Source: SVFI01 sp964519385 (lineage in GTDB: Bacteria > Bacillota > Clostridia > Lachnospirales > Lachnospiraceae). Taken from it: DNA of 64,000 nucleotides. This document shows positions 1 through 8,314 of this stretch, in pieces. Every line of letters begins with the position of its first letter. The first letter of the stretch is position 1. The position numbers and the translations under genes are program-made. The stretch is from assembly GCA_964519385.1 (NCBI GenBank), contig CAZFLR010000003.1, forward strand, positions 1 to 64,000. Direction: 5' to 3'. The notes under the pieces were generated by a model. The model saw only the letters and a program-made list of their open reading frames with translations, was not told the origin of the DNA and made no database searches.

Positions 1-114
1 ATGTACCGTACTCTTACTCACGCCGAATGCCTTCGCCGTCTGGCGCACGGTCGCATTCTGCTCAATAATGTAATTAGCAATATTAATCGCTCTTTCTTCA
101 ATATATTGCTTCAA
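1..114 (-). CDS. spoIIID: Sporulation transcription factor SpoIIID (N-terminal part, runs off the left edge)
   Basis: Only the first 38 codons are in the window. They read LKQYIEERAINIANYIIEQ followed by NATVRQTAKAFGVSKSTVH, which matches the start of SpoIIID, the small DNA-binding protein that adjusts the mother-cell sigma-E/sigma-K programme. The segment TAKAFGVSKSTVH is the helix-turn-helix recognition region. The start is a TTG at 112-114, preceded four bases upstream by AGGGGGA (119-125); the nearby ATG is in another frame. A sigma-E-like promoter lies at 143-172. The gene follows the hydrolase at 165 in the same direction. Recognition of the family is firm despite the truncation by the window edge. 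Confidence 0.93.
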   Translation of the reverse strand, partial: MKQYIEERAINIANYIIEQNATVRQTAKAFGVSKSTVH

Positions 115-142
115 AGAGTCCCCCTGAAATCATTGTTTTTAC

Positions 143-172
143 AATGTATGCAGGGAGTAGTCTGTTATATGA
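143..172 (-). promoter_or_regulatory. Sigma-E-like promoter of spoIIID
   Basis: Read on the minus strand there is a -10 box CATACATT (143-150), which fits the sigma-E form CATAYAHT at every position. A 15-base spacer follows, then TCATATA (166-172), which fits five of seven positions of GHATATT. The -35 overlaps the stop codon of the upstream hydrolase gene. spoIIID is a known sigma-E target in Bacillus; use of this site here is inferred from the sequence only. Confidence 0.55.
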
Positions 173-1181
173 CAGATATATTCACCAAAGCATCCCCTTC
201 CGGATTCATCTCCCATATGGAAGCTTTCCTGAGTGTGGCATCTTCGTATGTCCTGTAATAATAGATTCCCTCCTCCAGATTACAGCAACAGGAGTAGGTT
301 GTAATCTCATACATACCGTTTTCAAGCCGGACAGTTCCCCTCACCTGCTCCACACTTCCCAGAATATGAAAAAACTGGTTCACACTCTCCTTTTCTCCTT
401 CACCGGAAACTGAATTTGCACGCACGAAGGCTGCCCTTACGAAACGCGAAGACGAAGAATTGTCACCCGGAAGTCCGAGTGCTCCCATCCCGCGACTGTA
501 CGGAGAAAGGGGTAACTCTCCCGAAAATCGGTTGACAGGTATCTCTGCAGTCAGGTTCATATAGTTCTTTAAGTGCTCCAGATGGAACGGAAACGGCGGA
601 TTGTTGGTTAATACACCCACAGGATTATCATATATTTTTAACCCGTCATGTACCGGCTCCACCACAATACTTCCCTCCTTGTCCGCAATCATAAAATGCA
701 GCGGCGAAAGAGGAAATTCCTCACTAAACGGTACTGCCACCGGTCGGGTATGCTCAAGCAGACTACGCGCCTGCTCCACAGTTTCACACTGAGAAAGCAC
801 CCAGGCTATCAGCTCATAAGGAGCTATCTCCGCCGTCTTACAGTCTGCAGATTCACCTTTTTCACTGTTGCAGGAAACTTTTCCCGGCTCCGCATAAAAT
901 GCGTTTCCCACGAAATGTAAGCCTGCCATGGCAAGTCCCTTTTCGTTCAGTGCGTCAAAATAAAGCGGATACTCATCTGCCACCACCGCCATCCCAAGTA
1001 TGGCATAATGAGAATCCTTACAAGAGTCTGCCTCTCCATAAAAACTTTTTTCGTCCAGACATTTGTAATTCAACGTGAAATGACGTGGCGTACATACCAC
1101 CTGTTCGTTAAAAGTCATCTCAAAATCTAAATTTCTGCCAAAATAATGATTCTTTGTACCATATGTGATTGCCGTACACAC
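165..1181 (-). CDS. bsh: Choloylglycine hydrolase family protein, probable bile salt hydrolase
   Basis: An Ntn hydrolase of 338 residues, the usual length for bile salt hydrolase, which removes glycine or taurine from conjugated bile acids. The family's active-site residues are in place: nucleophile Cys2, Arg16 and Asp19 (GRNLDF), Asn79 (NEKGLAMAG), Asn193 (VLTNNP) and Arg246 (SRFVRAAF). The motifs LGLPGD and TTYSCCCN also resemble bile-salt rather than penicillin-V acylases. The GTG start is fixed because Cys2 must become the N-terminal residue; AAGGAGG lies just upstream. No signal peptide is present, so it is cytoplasmic. Penicillin V acylase activity cannot be excluded, because the two activities share this fold. 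Confidence 0.87.
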   Translation of the reverse strand: MCTAITYGTKNHYFGRNLDFEMTFNEQVVCTPRHFTLNYKCLDEKSFYGEADSCKDSHYAILGMAVVADEYPLYFDALNEKGLAMAGLHFVGNAFYAEPGKVSCNSEKGESADCKTAEIAPYELIAWVLSQCETVEQARSLLEHTRPVAVPFSEEFPLSPLHFMIADKEGSIVVEPVHDGLKIYDNPVGVLTNNPPFPFHLEHLKNYMNLTAEIPVNRFSGELPLSPYSRGMGALGLPGDNSSSSRFVRAAFVRANSVSGEGEKESVNQFFHILGSVEQVRGTVRLENGMYEITTYSCCCNLEEGIYYYRTYEDATLRKASIWEMNPEGDALVNISVI

Positions 1182-1213
1182 AATCGGTTACCTCCTTACA
1201 AAAGAAACCGCAA

Positions 1214-1651
1214 CTATACTGTAGTCACGGTTTTATTATATCCCTTTTTCTTTTTATCATTCTCTCCCTCTGTTTTAAGCTTCTCCTGCTTTAAAACAAA
1301 TTCAACCTCGCCTTTTTGATACAGAAGCTCCCTTATTTCCGGCGGAAGTGTATCCGCCATCTTAAGTCGCATTTCAAAATCAGCGAAACTCTTCATCTGC
1401 TCCTTCAGCTCTTCATCCTCCGACTGCTCCCACTCCCGTGCAAGCGTCCTCGCCTGTTCCTCCGTAATCAGTCCGCGAAGCTCCACCGTGTGCTTTTCCA
1501 CCGGGATATAAGCGACCTTGTCCTTCTGATATACAGAACGCAGCACATAGTACGGAACTGCATTTCCCTTCTTCAGAGCAAGATTCGTGATATCTGAAAC
1601 CAGACAGACTCCCATCGTCTCACTGTATATGTAATCTTTCTTTTGAAACAT
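1214..1651 (-). CDS. CarD family transcriptional regulator
   Basis: A protein of 145 residues. Its N-terminal half (FQKKDYIYSETMGVCLVSDI to about residue 60) is a CarD/CdnL/TRCF-type RNA polymerase interaction domain. The C-terminal half is charged and helical (LAREWEQSEDEELKEQMKSF), ending in a lysine-rich tail (KKKKGYNK). CarD proteins bind the beta subunit and stabilise open promoter complexes, affecting global or rRNA transcription. The gene sits 28 bases after the NlpC/P60 gene and 32 bases before the hydrolase, in the same direction. The same fold is embedded in Mfd, also encoded in this window at 44918-48442. Confidence 0.8.
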   Translation of the reverse strand: MFQKKDYIYSETMGVCLVSDITNLALKKGNAVPYYVLRSVYQKDKVAYIPVEKHTVELRGLITEEQARTLAREWEQSEDEELKEQMKSFADFEMRLKMADTLPPEIRELLYQKGEVEFVLKQEKLKTEGENDKKKKGYNKTVTTV

Positions 1652-1679
1652 CCGCTTTCCCTCTTTATCTTTAGAATGC

Positions 1680-2969
1680 TTAAATCACTCGTCTGACTGC
1701 AAGGATGGTACGATAGGTTGCATAACCGTATGTGATTCCTGTCCGCTCAGTGCTTGCATGAATAATCTTTCCGTTTCCTATGTAAAGTGCCACATGTCCT
1801 GCATAACAGATAATATCTCCCGGCTGGGCATTCTCATATGCAACTCCCACACCGACACTTCTCTGACTGTAGGAATCCCTCGGAATGCTGATTCCAAAAT
1901 GTGCGAATACTGCCTGTGTAAATCCCGAACAGTCGGCTCCGTTTGTCAGACTTGTTCCCCCGAATACATAAGGATTCCCGATAAACTGGCTTGCATAATC
2001 ACAAATCTGTTGCCCGAGAGAGGAATTGTAGTCTATCTCATATCCTGCCCCGGCACTGTAATCCGCGTCACCATAATCGTCCTCTTCATAGTCATCTTCA
2101 TAACTCACATCATCTGAGGTAGTGGCATCACCACCCTCTGTCTCACCGGTATTGACATCCACGGAAACTGACCCATCACCGTCAACATCGCTGCCGGCCG
2201 CCTCTTCTTTCCGCTTTGCTTCTTCTTTTTCTTTTTTCTTGCGCTCTCTTTCCTCAAGCTTCTTGATTCGCTCAGTCTGCTGCTTCAACTGGGACTTGTA
2301 GGCATCCGCCTTTCTCTGTGCGTCCTCAAGCTGCGCATCAAAATCCTCAACTGTCCGTCGTTTCAGCGCGACAAGCATTTCCAGACTCTCTTTTTCCTGT
2401 TCAAGTTCATATTCCGAAGTTCGCATCTGTGACTGCTCATCCTCGAGCGTCACCTTCAAATTTTCAATCTCTTCCCTGTTTGCCACATACTCAGCAAGCA
2501 GCTCTCTGTCATAGCTGTAAATGCCTTCCACATATTCGGCCTTATTCACCATATCCGAATAGTTAATCGCACCGAGAATGGCCTGTATGTAAACCATATT
2601 GCCCTGCTCATACATGAACTGGATGCGCTTTTTCATGCTCTCATACTGTTCGGTCTCGACCTCCTGAGCCTTCGTCAGATCCTTTTGAGCCTTGTTGATT
2701 TCCTTCTGCTTAAGCTCAATCTCATCCTCGAGAATTCCGATACTTGTCAGAATATCCACAAGCTGGCCGTTCATCGTCTCAAGCTCCGTGCTCACTTCTT
2801 CCCTCTGGGACCGGATATCACTGATCTGTCCGGTAACCTCATTGAGATTCTGCTGTGTCAAATTACGCTGTGTTCTTACACCCGAAATAGTGGTTGCCCA
2901 AACGGGAACCACTATCTCTGTTGCTAATATCATTGTTAATACAAGACCCAATAGCTTCTTTCGCATCAA
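1680..2969 (-). CDS. Secreted NlpC/P60 peptidoglycan hydrolase with N-terminal coiled coil
   Basis: A protein of 429 residues with a signal peptide (MMRKKLLGLVLTMILA, cleaved near PVWA). Residues 30-250 are a long PcsB-like coiled coil. An acidic, low-complexity linker (SDVDGDGSVSVD through EDDYGDADYSAG) follows, then a C-terminal NlpC/P60 domain. The catalytic Cys lies in ADCSGFTQ, the His in GHVALYIG, and a third polar position in KIIHAS. Such enzymes cut stem peptides (gamma-D-Glu to diamino acid), often during cell separation, and the coiled coil usually mediates regulation by FtsEX-type partners. It is packed 12 bases after the lipoprotein gene. The partner and the exact bond cut are not shown by the sequence. 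Confidence 0.9.
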   Translation of the reverse strand: MMRKKLLGLVLTMILATEIVVPVWATTISGVRTQRNLTQQNLNEVTGQISDIRSQREEVSTELETMNGQLVDILTSIGILEDEIELKQKEINKAQKDLTKAQEVETEQYESMKKRIQFMYEQGNMVYIQAILGAINYSDMVNKAEYVEGIYSYDRELLAEYVANREEIENLKVTLEDEQSQMRTSEYELEQEKESLEMLVALKRRTVEDFDAQLEDAQRKADAYKSQLKQQTERIKKLEERERKKKEKEEAKRKEEAAGSDVDGDGSVSVDVNTGETEGGDATTSDDVSYEDDYEEDDYGDADYSAGAGYEIDYNSSLGQQICDYASQFIGNPYVFGGTSLTNGADCSGFTQAVFAHFGISIPRDSYSQRSVGVGVAYENAQPGDIICYAGHVALYIGNGKIIHASTERTGITYGYATYRTILAVRRVI

Positions 2970-2981
2970 ATCACCATTTCA

Positions 2982-4268
2982 TTATTCTGTCTGAAGAATG
3001 AGATCTCCTGTCAAATCGTCATCCGAAGCATCTTCCTCTGCCCCGTCTTCCAAAACAGCGTTTTCTTCCTCCAAAATCTCTTCGCTTTCTTCCGCTTCTT
3101 CAAATTCTTCCGTGTCTGCATCTGCAAGGATGGAAACCGGCTCATTCTCTTTGATTGTAACACAAGTTGCAAGATATTGGTATACTTTATCTGTCAATAT
3201 ATAATCATAATATGCGCCTTCTCCCACTTCTTCCAAAAGTGCATCTGCGGATTCATAACCATATTCTTCATACTGTGCTTCTGCCAGACTCTTGAGCTCT
3301 TCATCCGTCACTTCAAGACCTGCCTGTTTTGCAATCGCAGCAACAGCAAGCTTCTGCTTTGCGTTCTCAATTGCAGAGGTCTCACATTCTGCCTCATACT
3401 CTTCCATCGTGTATCCCATATATGTGGTCACAAACTCATCCATGGATACACCATAGTAAGAAGCATATGTCTCTGCGTTCTGCGTAATGGTAGCTTTGAT
3501 ATCATCTACCATCTCCTGCGGAGGATCACTGATTGTACAGGTTTCATAAACAGCATCCCAGACCTTTGTCTCTTTTTCAGATGTATTCGTCTCATCACAG
3601 CTTTCCTGTAAGTATGCTCTGACATCTTCTTTCAATGCTTCTACCGAATCAAATCCGATATCCATCTGTGCAATGAGCTCATCCGTTATCTCAGGCATTT
3701 CCTTCGTATTGATTGCATTGATTGTCACATCAAAGGTAACATCTGCACCTGCAAGCTCCTCTGTATGGTACTCCTCAGGGAATGTCAGATTAAGTGTTGT
3801 TGTCTCGCCGACCTTATGTCCGATCAGCCCCTCTTCAAAACCGTCGATAAAAGAACCTGAACCGATTTCAAGATTATGACCCTCTGCCGTTCCGCCGTCA
3901 AACGCAACACCGTCTTTTTTTCCTACATAATCAATATTGGCAACATCTCCGTCCTCAACCTCTGTCTTGTCTGTCGGAGTATAAACATAGAGATCGGAAT
4001 AATCTATATAGTATTCCACCTCATCCTGAAACTGTGTTTCCACGTCTTCTTCCGTATAATTCACAACATCTACCGTAACCTCAATTCCGGAATAATCTCC
4101 GACAGTTACATAATCCTCCGGATTGTAGTCCTTGGTGGAAACCACACCTGTTTTTCCGGCATCACTCTCTGTCTTCTCTGCATCCGCACCTTCCTTGTCT
4201 GAACCGCATGCACAAAGTGTTAATGTCATACTCATGGCAAGAAATAATGCCAGTAATTTCTTTTTCAT
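2982..4268 (-). CDS. FKBP/trigger-factor-like peptidyl-prolyl isomerase lipoprotein
   Basis: A protein of 428 residues starting at MKKKLLALFLAMSM, with AAAGGAG upstream; a 27-residue upstream extension lacks a ribosome site and was trimmed. A lipobox (LCAC) marks it as a lipoprotein outside the membrane. An FKBP domain (DGDVANIDYVGKKDGVAFD to about VTFDVTINAI) is followed by a helical region like the C-terminal chaperone arm of trigger factor, then a very acidic tail (EEFEEAEESEEILEEENAV). It is therefore a trigger factor lacking the ribosome-binding domain and re-targeted to the cell surface, probably for folding secreted proteins. That role is inferred. Confidence 0.82.
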   Translation of the reverse strand: MKKKLLALFLAMSMTLTLCACGSDKEGADAEKTESDAGKTGVVSTKDYNPEDYVTVGDYSGIEVTVDVVNYTEEDVETQFQDEVEYYIDYSDLYVYTPTDKTEVEDGDVANIDYVGKKDGVAFDGGTAEGHNLEIGSGSFIDGFEEGLIGHKVGETTTLNLTFPEEYHTEELAGADVTFDVTINAINTKEMPEITDELIAQMDIGFDSVEALKEDVRAYLQESCDETNTSEKETKVWDAVYETCTISDPPQEMVDDIKATITQNAETYASYYGVSMDEFVTTYMGYTMEEYEAECETSAIENAKQKLAVAAIAKQAGLEVTDEELKSLAEAQYEEYGYESADALLEEVGEGAYYDYILTDKVYQYLATCVTIKENEPVSILADADTEEFEEAEESEEILEEENAVLEDGAEEDASDDDLTGDLILQTE

Positions 4269-4376
4269 ATCTACGTCTCCTTTTCCACGTTTTCGCCAAA
4301 ATATCTCTTTACTTATATCACATTTTAAGACAGGTATAAAGACTTTCAAAAAAATTCATAAAGAATTCATACTTTC

Positions 4377-4405
4377 TTGCACTTCAAAGAAAAGAATGTT
4401 ACAAT
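4377..4405 (+). promoter_or_regulatory. Sigma-A promoter of the 4439 membrane protein gene
   Basis: TTGCAC (4377-4382), a 17-base spacer and TACAAT (4400-4405) lie 34 bases before the start codon. An AGGAGG ribosome site follows. Confidence 0.6.
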
Positions 4406-4438
4406 ACCTATGTTTGTAATATATCAGGAGGAAAAACT

Positions 4439-4915
4439 ATGAATACTGGCACAATTATACTTTTAGTTGTCTTGGCAGTGCTGATTATCGCCGTCGTCGT
4501 TTTATATTTTGTAGGTAAAAAGGCACAGAAAACCCAAAATGAACAACAGGAGATGATGGAGGCCTCCAAACAGACCGTCTCCATGCTTATCATTGACAAG
4601 AAACGAATGAAAATCAAAGAATCCGGGCTTCCGCAGTCGGTCATATCCCAGACTCCGAAGCTGATGCGCTCCACCAAACTTCCTATCGTGAAAGCAAAGG
4701 TTGGTCCGCAGATTCTCTCTCTCGTATGTGATGAGAAAATTTTTGACAAGGTTCCCGTAAAGAAGGAAGTTAAGGCTTCTGTCAGCGGAATCTACATTTT
4801 AGATGTTAAGGGAATCCGCAATGTCAAATCCGCTGAACCGGAGAAGAAAAAGAACGCATTCCAGCGCGCCTGGGCATCAGCGAAACAAAAAGCCGGCATC
4901 AGCCAGGTAAAATAA
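4439..4915 (+). CDS. Hypothetical membrane-anchored protein
   Basis: A protein of 158 residues that I do not recognise by name. Residues 5-26 form a single membrane helix (IILLVVLAVLIIAVVVLYFV). The rest is a basic soluble part with a compact beta-rich stretch (LPIVKAKVGPQILSLVCDEK, VPVKKEVKASVSGIYIL) and a basic amphipathic C-terminus (KKKNAFQRAWASAKQKAG). The start follows AGGAGG and the promoter at 4377-4405. It is monocistronic, divergent from the lipoprotein gene, and closed by a terminator at 4927-4950. The helix-then-basic order predicts the soluble part is cytoplasmic. No function is proposed. Confidence 0.75.
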   Translation: MNTGTIILLVVLAVLIIAVVVLYFVGKKAQKTQNEQQEMMEASKQTVSMLIIDKKRMKIKESGLPQSVISQTPKLMRSTKLPIVKAKVGPQILSLVCDEKIFDKVPVKKEVKASVSGIYILDVKGIRNVKSAEPEKKKNAFQRAWASAKQKAGISQVK

Positions 4916-4926
4916 GCATAAAAAAA

Positions 4927-4950
4927 GAGTTACCGGATATCCGGTGACTC
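4927..4950. terminator. Bidirectional terminator
   Basis: GAGTTACCGGAT pairs with ATCCGGTGACTC (one G-T pair). There is an A run before and a T run (TATTTTTTTG) after, so it can end both the gene ending at 4915 and the minus-strand gene ending at 4964. Confidence 0.85.
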
Positions 4951-4963
4951 TATTTTTTTGATT

Positions 4964-5407
4964 TTATGATAAAATCTGCACTCCCTTATCCTTGGAGCAG
5001 ATTTCCATATGTATCTCACAATCGGCAAGATGCTCATAGTTGGCTTCCAGAGAATAAAAAGCACTGACACAAATCCGGTCCTCCTCCTCTGTCAGGTCCA
5101 CGGATATCGTGTCAATTCCAAGCATCATATCTCCGTATGGTGTCGCATAGCAGCAACTGTTTTTACGGCTCTCCTCAAATACCATGTTGACGTTGAGCAG
5201 CCCCTTCTTTGTCACCGTCAGCGCACCGTCCTTAAATTTCATCATGCTTTTAACCGGCTGTTCAAAGCCTTCCATCATCTCATCATAGACAACATAATGA
5301 AAATCATTCTTTTTATAATAATTTCCTTTATTTATCACTTCCATATGTTCCGTTTCTTCCTGCACTGTCTGAAAAGAAGAAACCGATACAAGTACATCCT
5401 TCGTCAT
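4964..5407 (-). CDS. DUF1934 domain-containing protein
   Basis: A protein of 147 residues, predicted to be a small beta-barrel related to Bacillus YwiB (DUF1934). Typical features are strand repeats such as KNDFHYVVYDE, LLNVNMVFEES and CYATPYGDMMLGIDT, ending in VSAFYSLEANYEHLADCEIH. The family's biochemical function is unknown. It directly follows murI (33-base gap) in the same direction and is the last gene before a strong terminator, so it is probably co-transcribed with murI. There is no signal peptide and no membrane helix. Confidence 0.72.
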   Translation of the reverse strand: MTKDVLVSVSSFQTVQEETEHMEVINKGNYYKKNDFHYVVYDEMMEGFEQPVKSMMKFKDGALTVTKKGLLNVNMVFEESRKNSCCYATPYGDMMLGIDTISVDLTEEEDRICVSAFYSLEANYEHLADCEIHMEICSKDKGVQILS

Positions 5408-5440
5408 AGTACAAATCCTTTCCGGAATCTGCCCGGCAGC

Positions 5441-6268
5441 TTAGTAATCTTCTATCGAAATTGTTTTCGCGGATAAAATACCATATTTTAAAATCGAATT
5501 GGCAAACGTCTTGAATTTCTCCGCCCCGTCGGAAACAAAAAACTGATATTTGTTCTCTCCCAGATCCGGCTTTTTATCCTGAAGAATTCCTTTTTCCTCC
5601 AGAAGGAGCTTAAGCTCTCTCGCCGTCTCATATGCCGGATTGACAAGGGTTACCTTCTCTCCCATGACTCTCTGAATCGTGTTGCGGATTAAAGGATAAT
5701 GCGTACATCCCAAAATGAGCGTATCAATATCGATGTCAATCAACTCCAGCAGGTAACGCGAAGCAATCTCGTCCGTGACCGGATCCTCCAAAAGACCCTC
5801 CTCCACGAGCGGAACGAACAGCGGACATGCCTTTCCCGTAACCCGGACCTGCGGCTTTAACTGCTTGATATATGTAGTATAAATTTCAGAACCGATTGTG
5901 GCACTTGTCGCAATTACCCCGACCTTTCCGTTGCGCGTGGCTTCGGCAGCCACCTTTGCGCCCGGCTTAACCACGCCAATCATCGGAATATCCATTTCTT
6001 TCTCTAATTCATCAAGCGCGTAGGCACTGGCTGTATTACATGCCACCACAATCGTCTTTACATTCTGTGTCTGTAAAAAATGTGCAATTTGTCTGGAAAA
6101 ACGTGTAATGGTTTCCTTTGATTTACTTCCGTAAGGAACTCTCGCCGTGTCTCCGAAATAAACAATTTTTTCATTTGGTATCTGGCGCATAATTTCACGC
6201 ACCACTGTCAGCCCTCCGAAGCCGGAGTCAAACACACCGATTGGTGCATCTTTCATACAATCTGACAT
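5441..6268 (-). CDS. murI: Glutamate racemase
   Basis: It interconverts L- and D-glutamate, supplying D-Glu for peptidoglycan stem peptides in the cytoplasm. The signature segments are all present: IGVFDSGFGGLTV near the start, YFGDTARVPYG, the first catalytic cysteine in VVACNTAS, and the second in LILGCTHYPLI. The length (about 275 residues) is normal. Two ATGs lie six bases apart. The second (6268) is preferred because AGGAG sits nine bases ahead of it, against three bases for the first (6274). The ribosome site overlaps the stop codon of the small upstream gene, indicating translational coupling. Confidence 0.95.
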   Translation of the reverse strand: MSDCMKDAPIGVFDSGFGGLTVVREIMRQIPNEKIVYFGDTARVPYGSKSKETITRFSRQIAHFLQTQNVKTIVVACNTASAYALDELEKEMDIPMIGVVKPGAKVAAEATRNGKVGVIATSATIGSEIYTTYIKQLKPQVRVTGKACPLFVPLVEEGLLEDPVTDEIASRYLLELIDIDIDTLILGCTHYPLIRNTIQRVMGEKVTLVNPAYETARELKLLLEEKGILQDKKPDLGENKYQFFVSDGAEKFKTFANSILKYGILSAKTISIEDY

Positions 6269-6280
6269 AATCATATGCTC

Positions 6281-6568
6281 CTAACTGTTTTTCAGGCATT
6301 CGTACAAGAAAGAGGTGTATCTGATCTGGTCCCTTTCATACCTGTCCATCTGCTCACGAAAAGATTTTCCCGGCGAAAGCTTTGCCATCTCCTCCACGTC
6401 TGCACCCGGCATCTGTGCATACCTGCGCGGCGGTTCCACAACCTCATATGCCTCCGGTGAAATTCCGTGCGACGGGTAAAGAACTCCGAAAAAGAACGCT
6501 GCCGAAAACAACAGCCCCATCACTCCGTATACGAATGTCTCAATTTGTTTTCCTGTTATTTTTTTCAT
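6281..6568 (-). CDS. Hypothetical single-pass membrane protein
   Basis: A protein of 95 residues of unknown family. A membrane helix (VYGVMGLLFSAAFFFGVLYP, about residues 13-32) is followed by a soluble tail with a proline-rich start (VVEPPRRYAQMPG) and a charged helix (GKSFREQMDRYERDQIRY). Its stop codon overlaps the murI ribosome site, so the two genes probably form one transcription unit. The close coupling to a cell-wall gene hints at an envelope role, but nothing in the sequence proves this. Confidence 0.68.
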   Translation of the reverse strand: MKKITGKQIETFVYGVMGLLFSAAFFFGVLYPSHGISPEAYEVVEPPRRYAQMPGADVEEMAKLSPGKSFREQMDRYERDQIRYTSFLYECLKNS

Positions 6569-6664
6569 TACATAACTCCTTATAAATCATCTGTTGATTT
6601 ATCAGAAGTATGTACCGATTTTTACTTTTTATTCCATATGTCTAAAATACGGCCTACCGGATGC

Positions 6665-7336
6665 TTAGCTGAGATTTAGATGCTCCATAATCGTATTGAG
6701 CTGATTATCGATGTGCTGCTGAATCTCCTTTACCGCGCGCTCCTTATCCCGTGCTGCTATACTCTCATAGATTCTCCTGTGTTCCTCAATCAAAAGGGCA
6801 TGATAGGAAGAATCCTTAATATACTCAAAACGGTATCTGTACATTTGCTCAGAAAGATTGGAAATCATCTGCTGAAGTCTTTCGTTTCCGGTTGCAGCAA
6901 TAATCACGTCATGAAGTGCCACATCCGCCTTCGTTATCACCGTCGCATCCTTTGTCGATGTCACCTGGGCGAAATAGTCACAGGCCTCCTTTAAAGCCTC
7001 AAGTCCCTCCTCCGTGATGCGCTCACAGGCAAGCTCCACCCCGAGGGCATCCAGTGCCTGTCTGACCTCCAGTACATCCTTTAAATTGCTCGCAGAAATC
7101 TGTGCCACCTCTGCACCTCTGCGCGGAATCATCGTGACAAGTCCTTCCAGCTCCAGCTTACGTATCGCCTCACGTATCGGTGTCCGGCTTACCCCGAGCC
7201 TGTCTGCAAGATGTATCTCCATCAGTCTTTCGCCCGGCTTAAGCTCACCCGTCAGAATAGCCTGTCTGAGCGTCTTAAAAACAACATCCCTGAGCGGTAA
7301 ATATTCATCCATGTTTTGCTGCATCATATCTTTCAT
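6665..7336 (-). CDS. GntR family (FadR/FCD subgroup) transcriptional regulator
   Basis: A protein of 223 residues. The N-terminal winged helix-turn-helix (PLRDVVFKTLRQAILTG, RLGVSRTPIREAIRKLELEG) is typical of GntR. The C-terminal all-helical FCD ligand domain is shown by VLEVRQALDALGVELA, ALHDVIIAATGNERL and EEHRRIYESIAARDKERA; it has the His/Asp pattern that binds a metal and an organic acid effector in relatives. The gene overlaps ispE by four bases (ATGA), so the two are translationally coupled. The ligand and target are unknown. It ends about 100 bases before the next gene. Confidence 0.9.
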   Translation of the reverse strand: MKDMMQQNMDEYLPLRDVVFKTLRQAILTGELKPGERLMEIHLADRLGVSRTPIREAIRKLELEGLVTMIPRRGAEVAQISASNLKDVLEVRQALDALGVELACERITEEGLEALKEACDYFAQVTSTKDATVITKADVALHDVIIAATGNERLQQMISNLSEQMYRYRFEYIKDSSYHALLIEEHRRIYESIAARDKERAVKEIQQHIDNQLNTIMEHLNLS

Positions 7337-8208
7337 ACATTTTCTCCGTTTTGGAAGGTTGTGACAAAAAGCTGCTTCGCGAGATTAGCTTCCGCTAACT
7401 TGTTGCAGGCATTTTCTGCTGTTTCTTTATTGTTAAATACAGCAAAAACGCTCGGTCCGCTTCCACTCATAAGTGCACCGAGTGCACCGTTATCAACCAG
7501 TAATTTCTTGATTTCTTCAACAATCGGATAATCCTCAACTGTCACAAGCTCAAGCACATTTCCCAGACGCTTTACAATACCGTCCAAATCCTTATTTTCA
7601 ATTGCTTCTATCATTCCGTCAATATCCGGATGCTCGTAGGCTTCCCTCTCATCCAGCTTTTTATAGACAACCGGAGTCGACACATAGATATCCGGCTTAG
7701 CAACGACCAGATATGCCTCCGGCGGAGCTGCAATCGGAGTCAGCTTCTCTCCGATTCCTTCAGATAAAGCCGTCTGTCCCAGCACACAATAAGGAACATC
7801 TGCCCCTATGCATACGCTCTCTTCCTGAAGCCGTTCTCTTGAAAGGCCAAGTCCCAGTAATTCATTGACTCCGAGAAGAGTCGCAGCCGCATCCGTGCTT
7901 CCTCCCGCCATTCCCGCAGCAATGGGAATGCGTTTCTGCAGACTTATGTTCACGCCGCGTGTATCTCCCGTCAGCCTGCGCAGAAGCAGAACCGCCTTGT
8001 ATATAAGATTGTCCTCATTGGTCGGCAGCATTCCTTCCTCTGTTTCAATGACAATCTGCTCATCCTCTCTCTCTGAGAACGTAAGCGTATCACAGATTCC
8101 CACATTCTGCATGACCATTTTTACCTCATGATAGCCATTTGGCAACACTCCGGTAACATCCAGTCCCAGATTTATTTTTGCATATGCATTTCTGGTAATT
8201 GTTTTCAT
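7333..8208 (-). CDS. ispE: 4-diphosphocytidyl-2-C-methyl-D-erythritol kinase
   Basis: The ATP-dependent kinase of the MEP isoprenoid pathway, a GHMP-fold enzyme in the cytoplasm. Visible motifs are AYAKINLGLDV at the N-terminus, the phosphate-binding loop PIAAGMAGGSTDAAA, and the C-terminal GALGALMSGSGPSVFAVF. The length of 291 residues is normal. I chose the ATG at 8208, seven bases after AAGGCGGG, over an in-frame ATG 18 bases upstream that lacks a ribosome site. The stop overlaps the start of the GntR gene. No other MEP genes are nearby. Confidence 0.95.
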   Translation of the reverse strand: MKTITRNAYAKINLGLDVTGVLPNGYHEVKMVMQNVGICDTLTFSEREDEQIVIETEEGMLPTNEDNLIYKAVLLLRRLTGDTRGVNISLQKRIPIAAGMAGGSTDAAATLLGVNELLGLGLSRERLQEESVCIGADVPYCVLGQTALSEGIGEKLTPIAAPPEAYLVVAKPDIYVSTPVVYKKLDEREAYEHPDIDGMIEAIENKDLDGIVKRLGNVLELVTVEDYPIVEEIKKLLVDNGALGALMSGSGPSVFAVFNNKETAENACNKLAEANLAKQLFVTTFQNGENV

Positions 8209-8272
8209 ATTGTACCCGCCTTGCATTTTGTATACATTTACATACTAACTTAAATATATACCGAATTTCCCA

Positions 8273-8302
8273 AAAAAGCAACCGGGAGTGCTCCTCCCGG
8301 TC
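8273..8302 (-). terminator. Terminator of sipL
   Basis: ACCGGGAG (8281-8288) pairs with CTCCCGGT (8294-8301). On the minus strand it is followed by TGCTTTTTT, directly after the sipL stop codon. Confidence 0.85.
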
Positions 8303-8314
8303 TCTTTTATCTTC

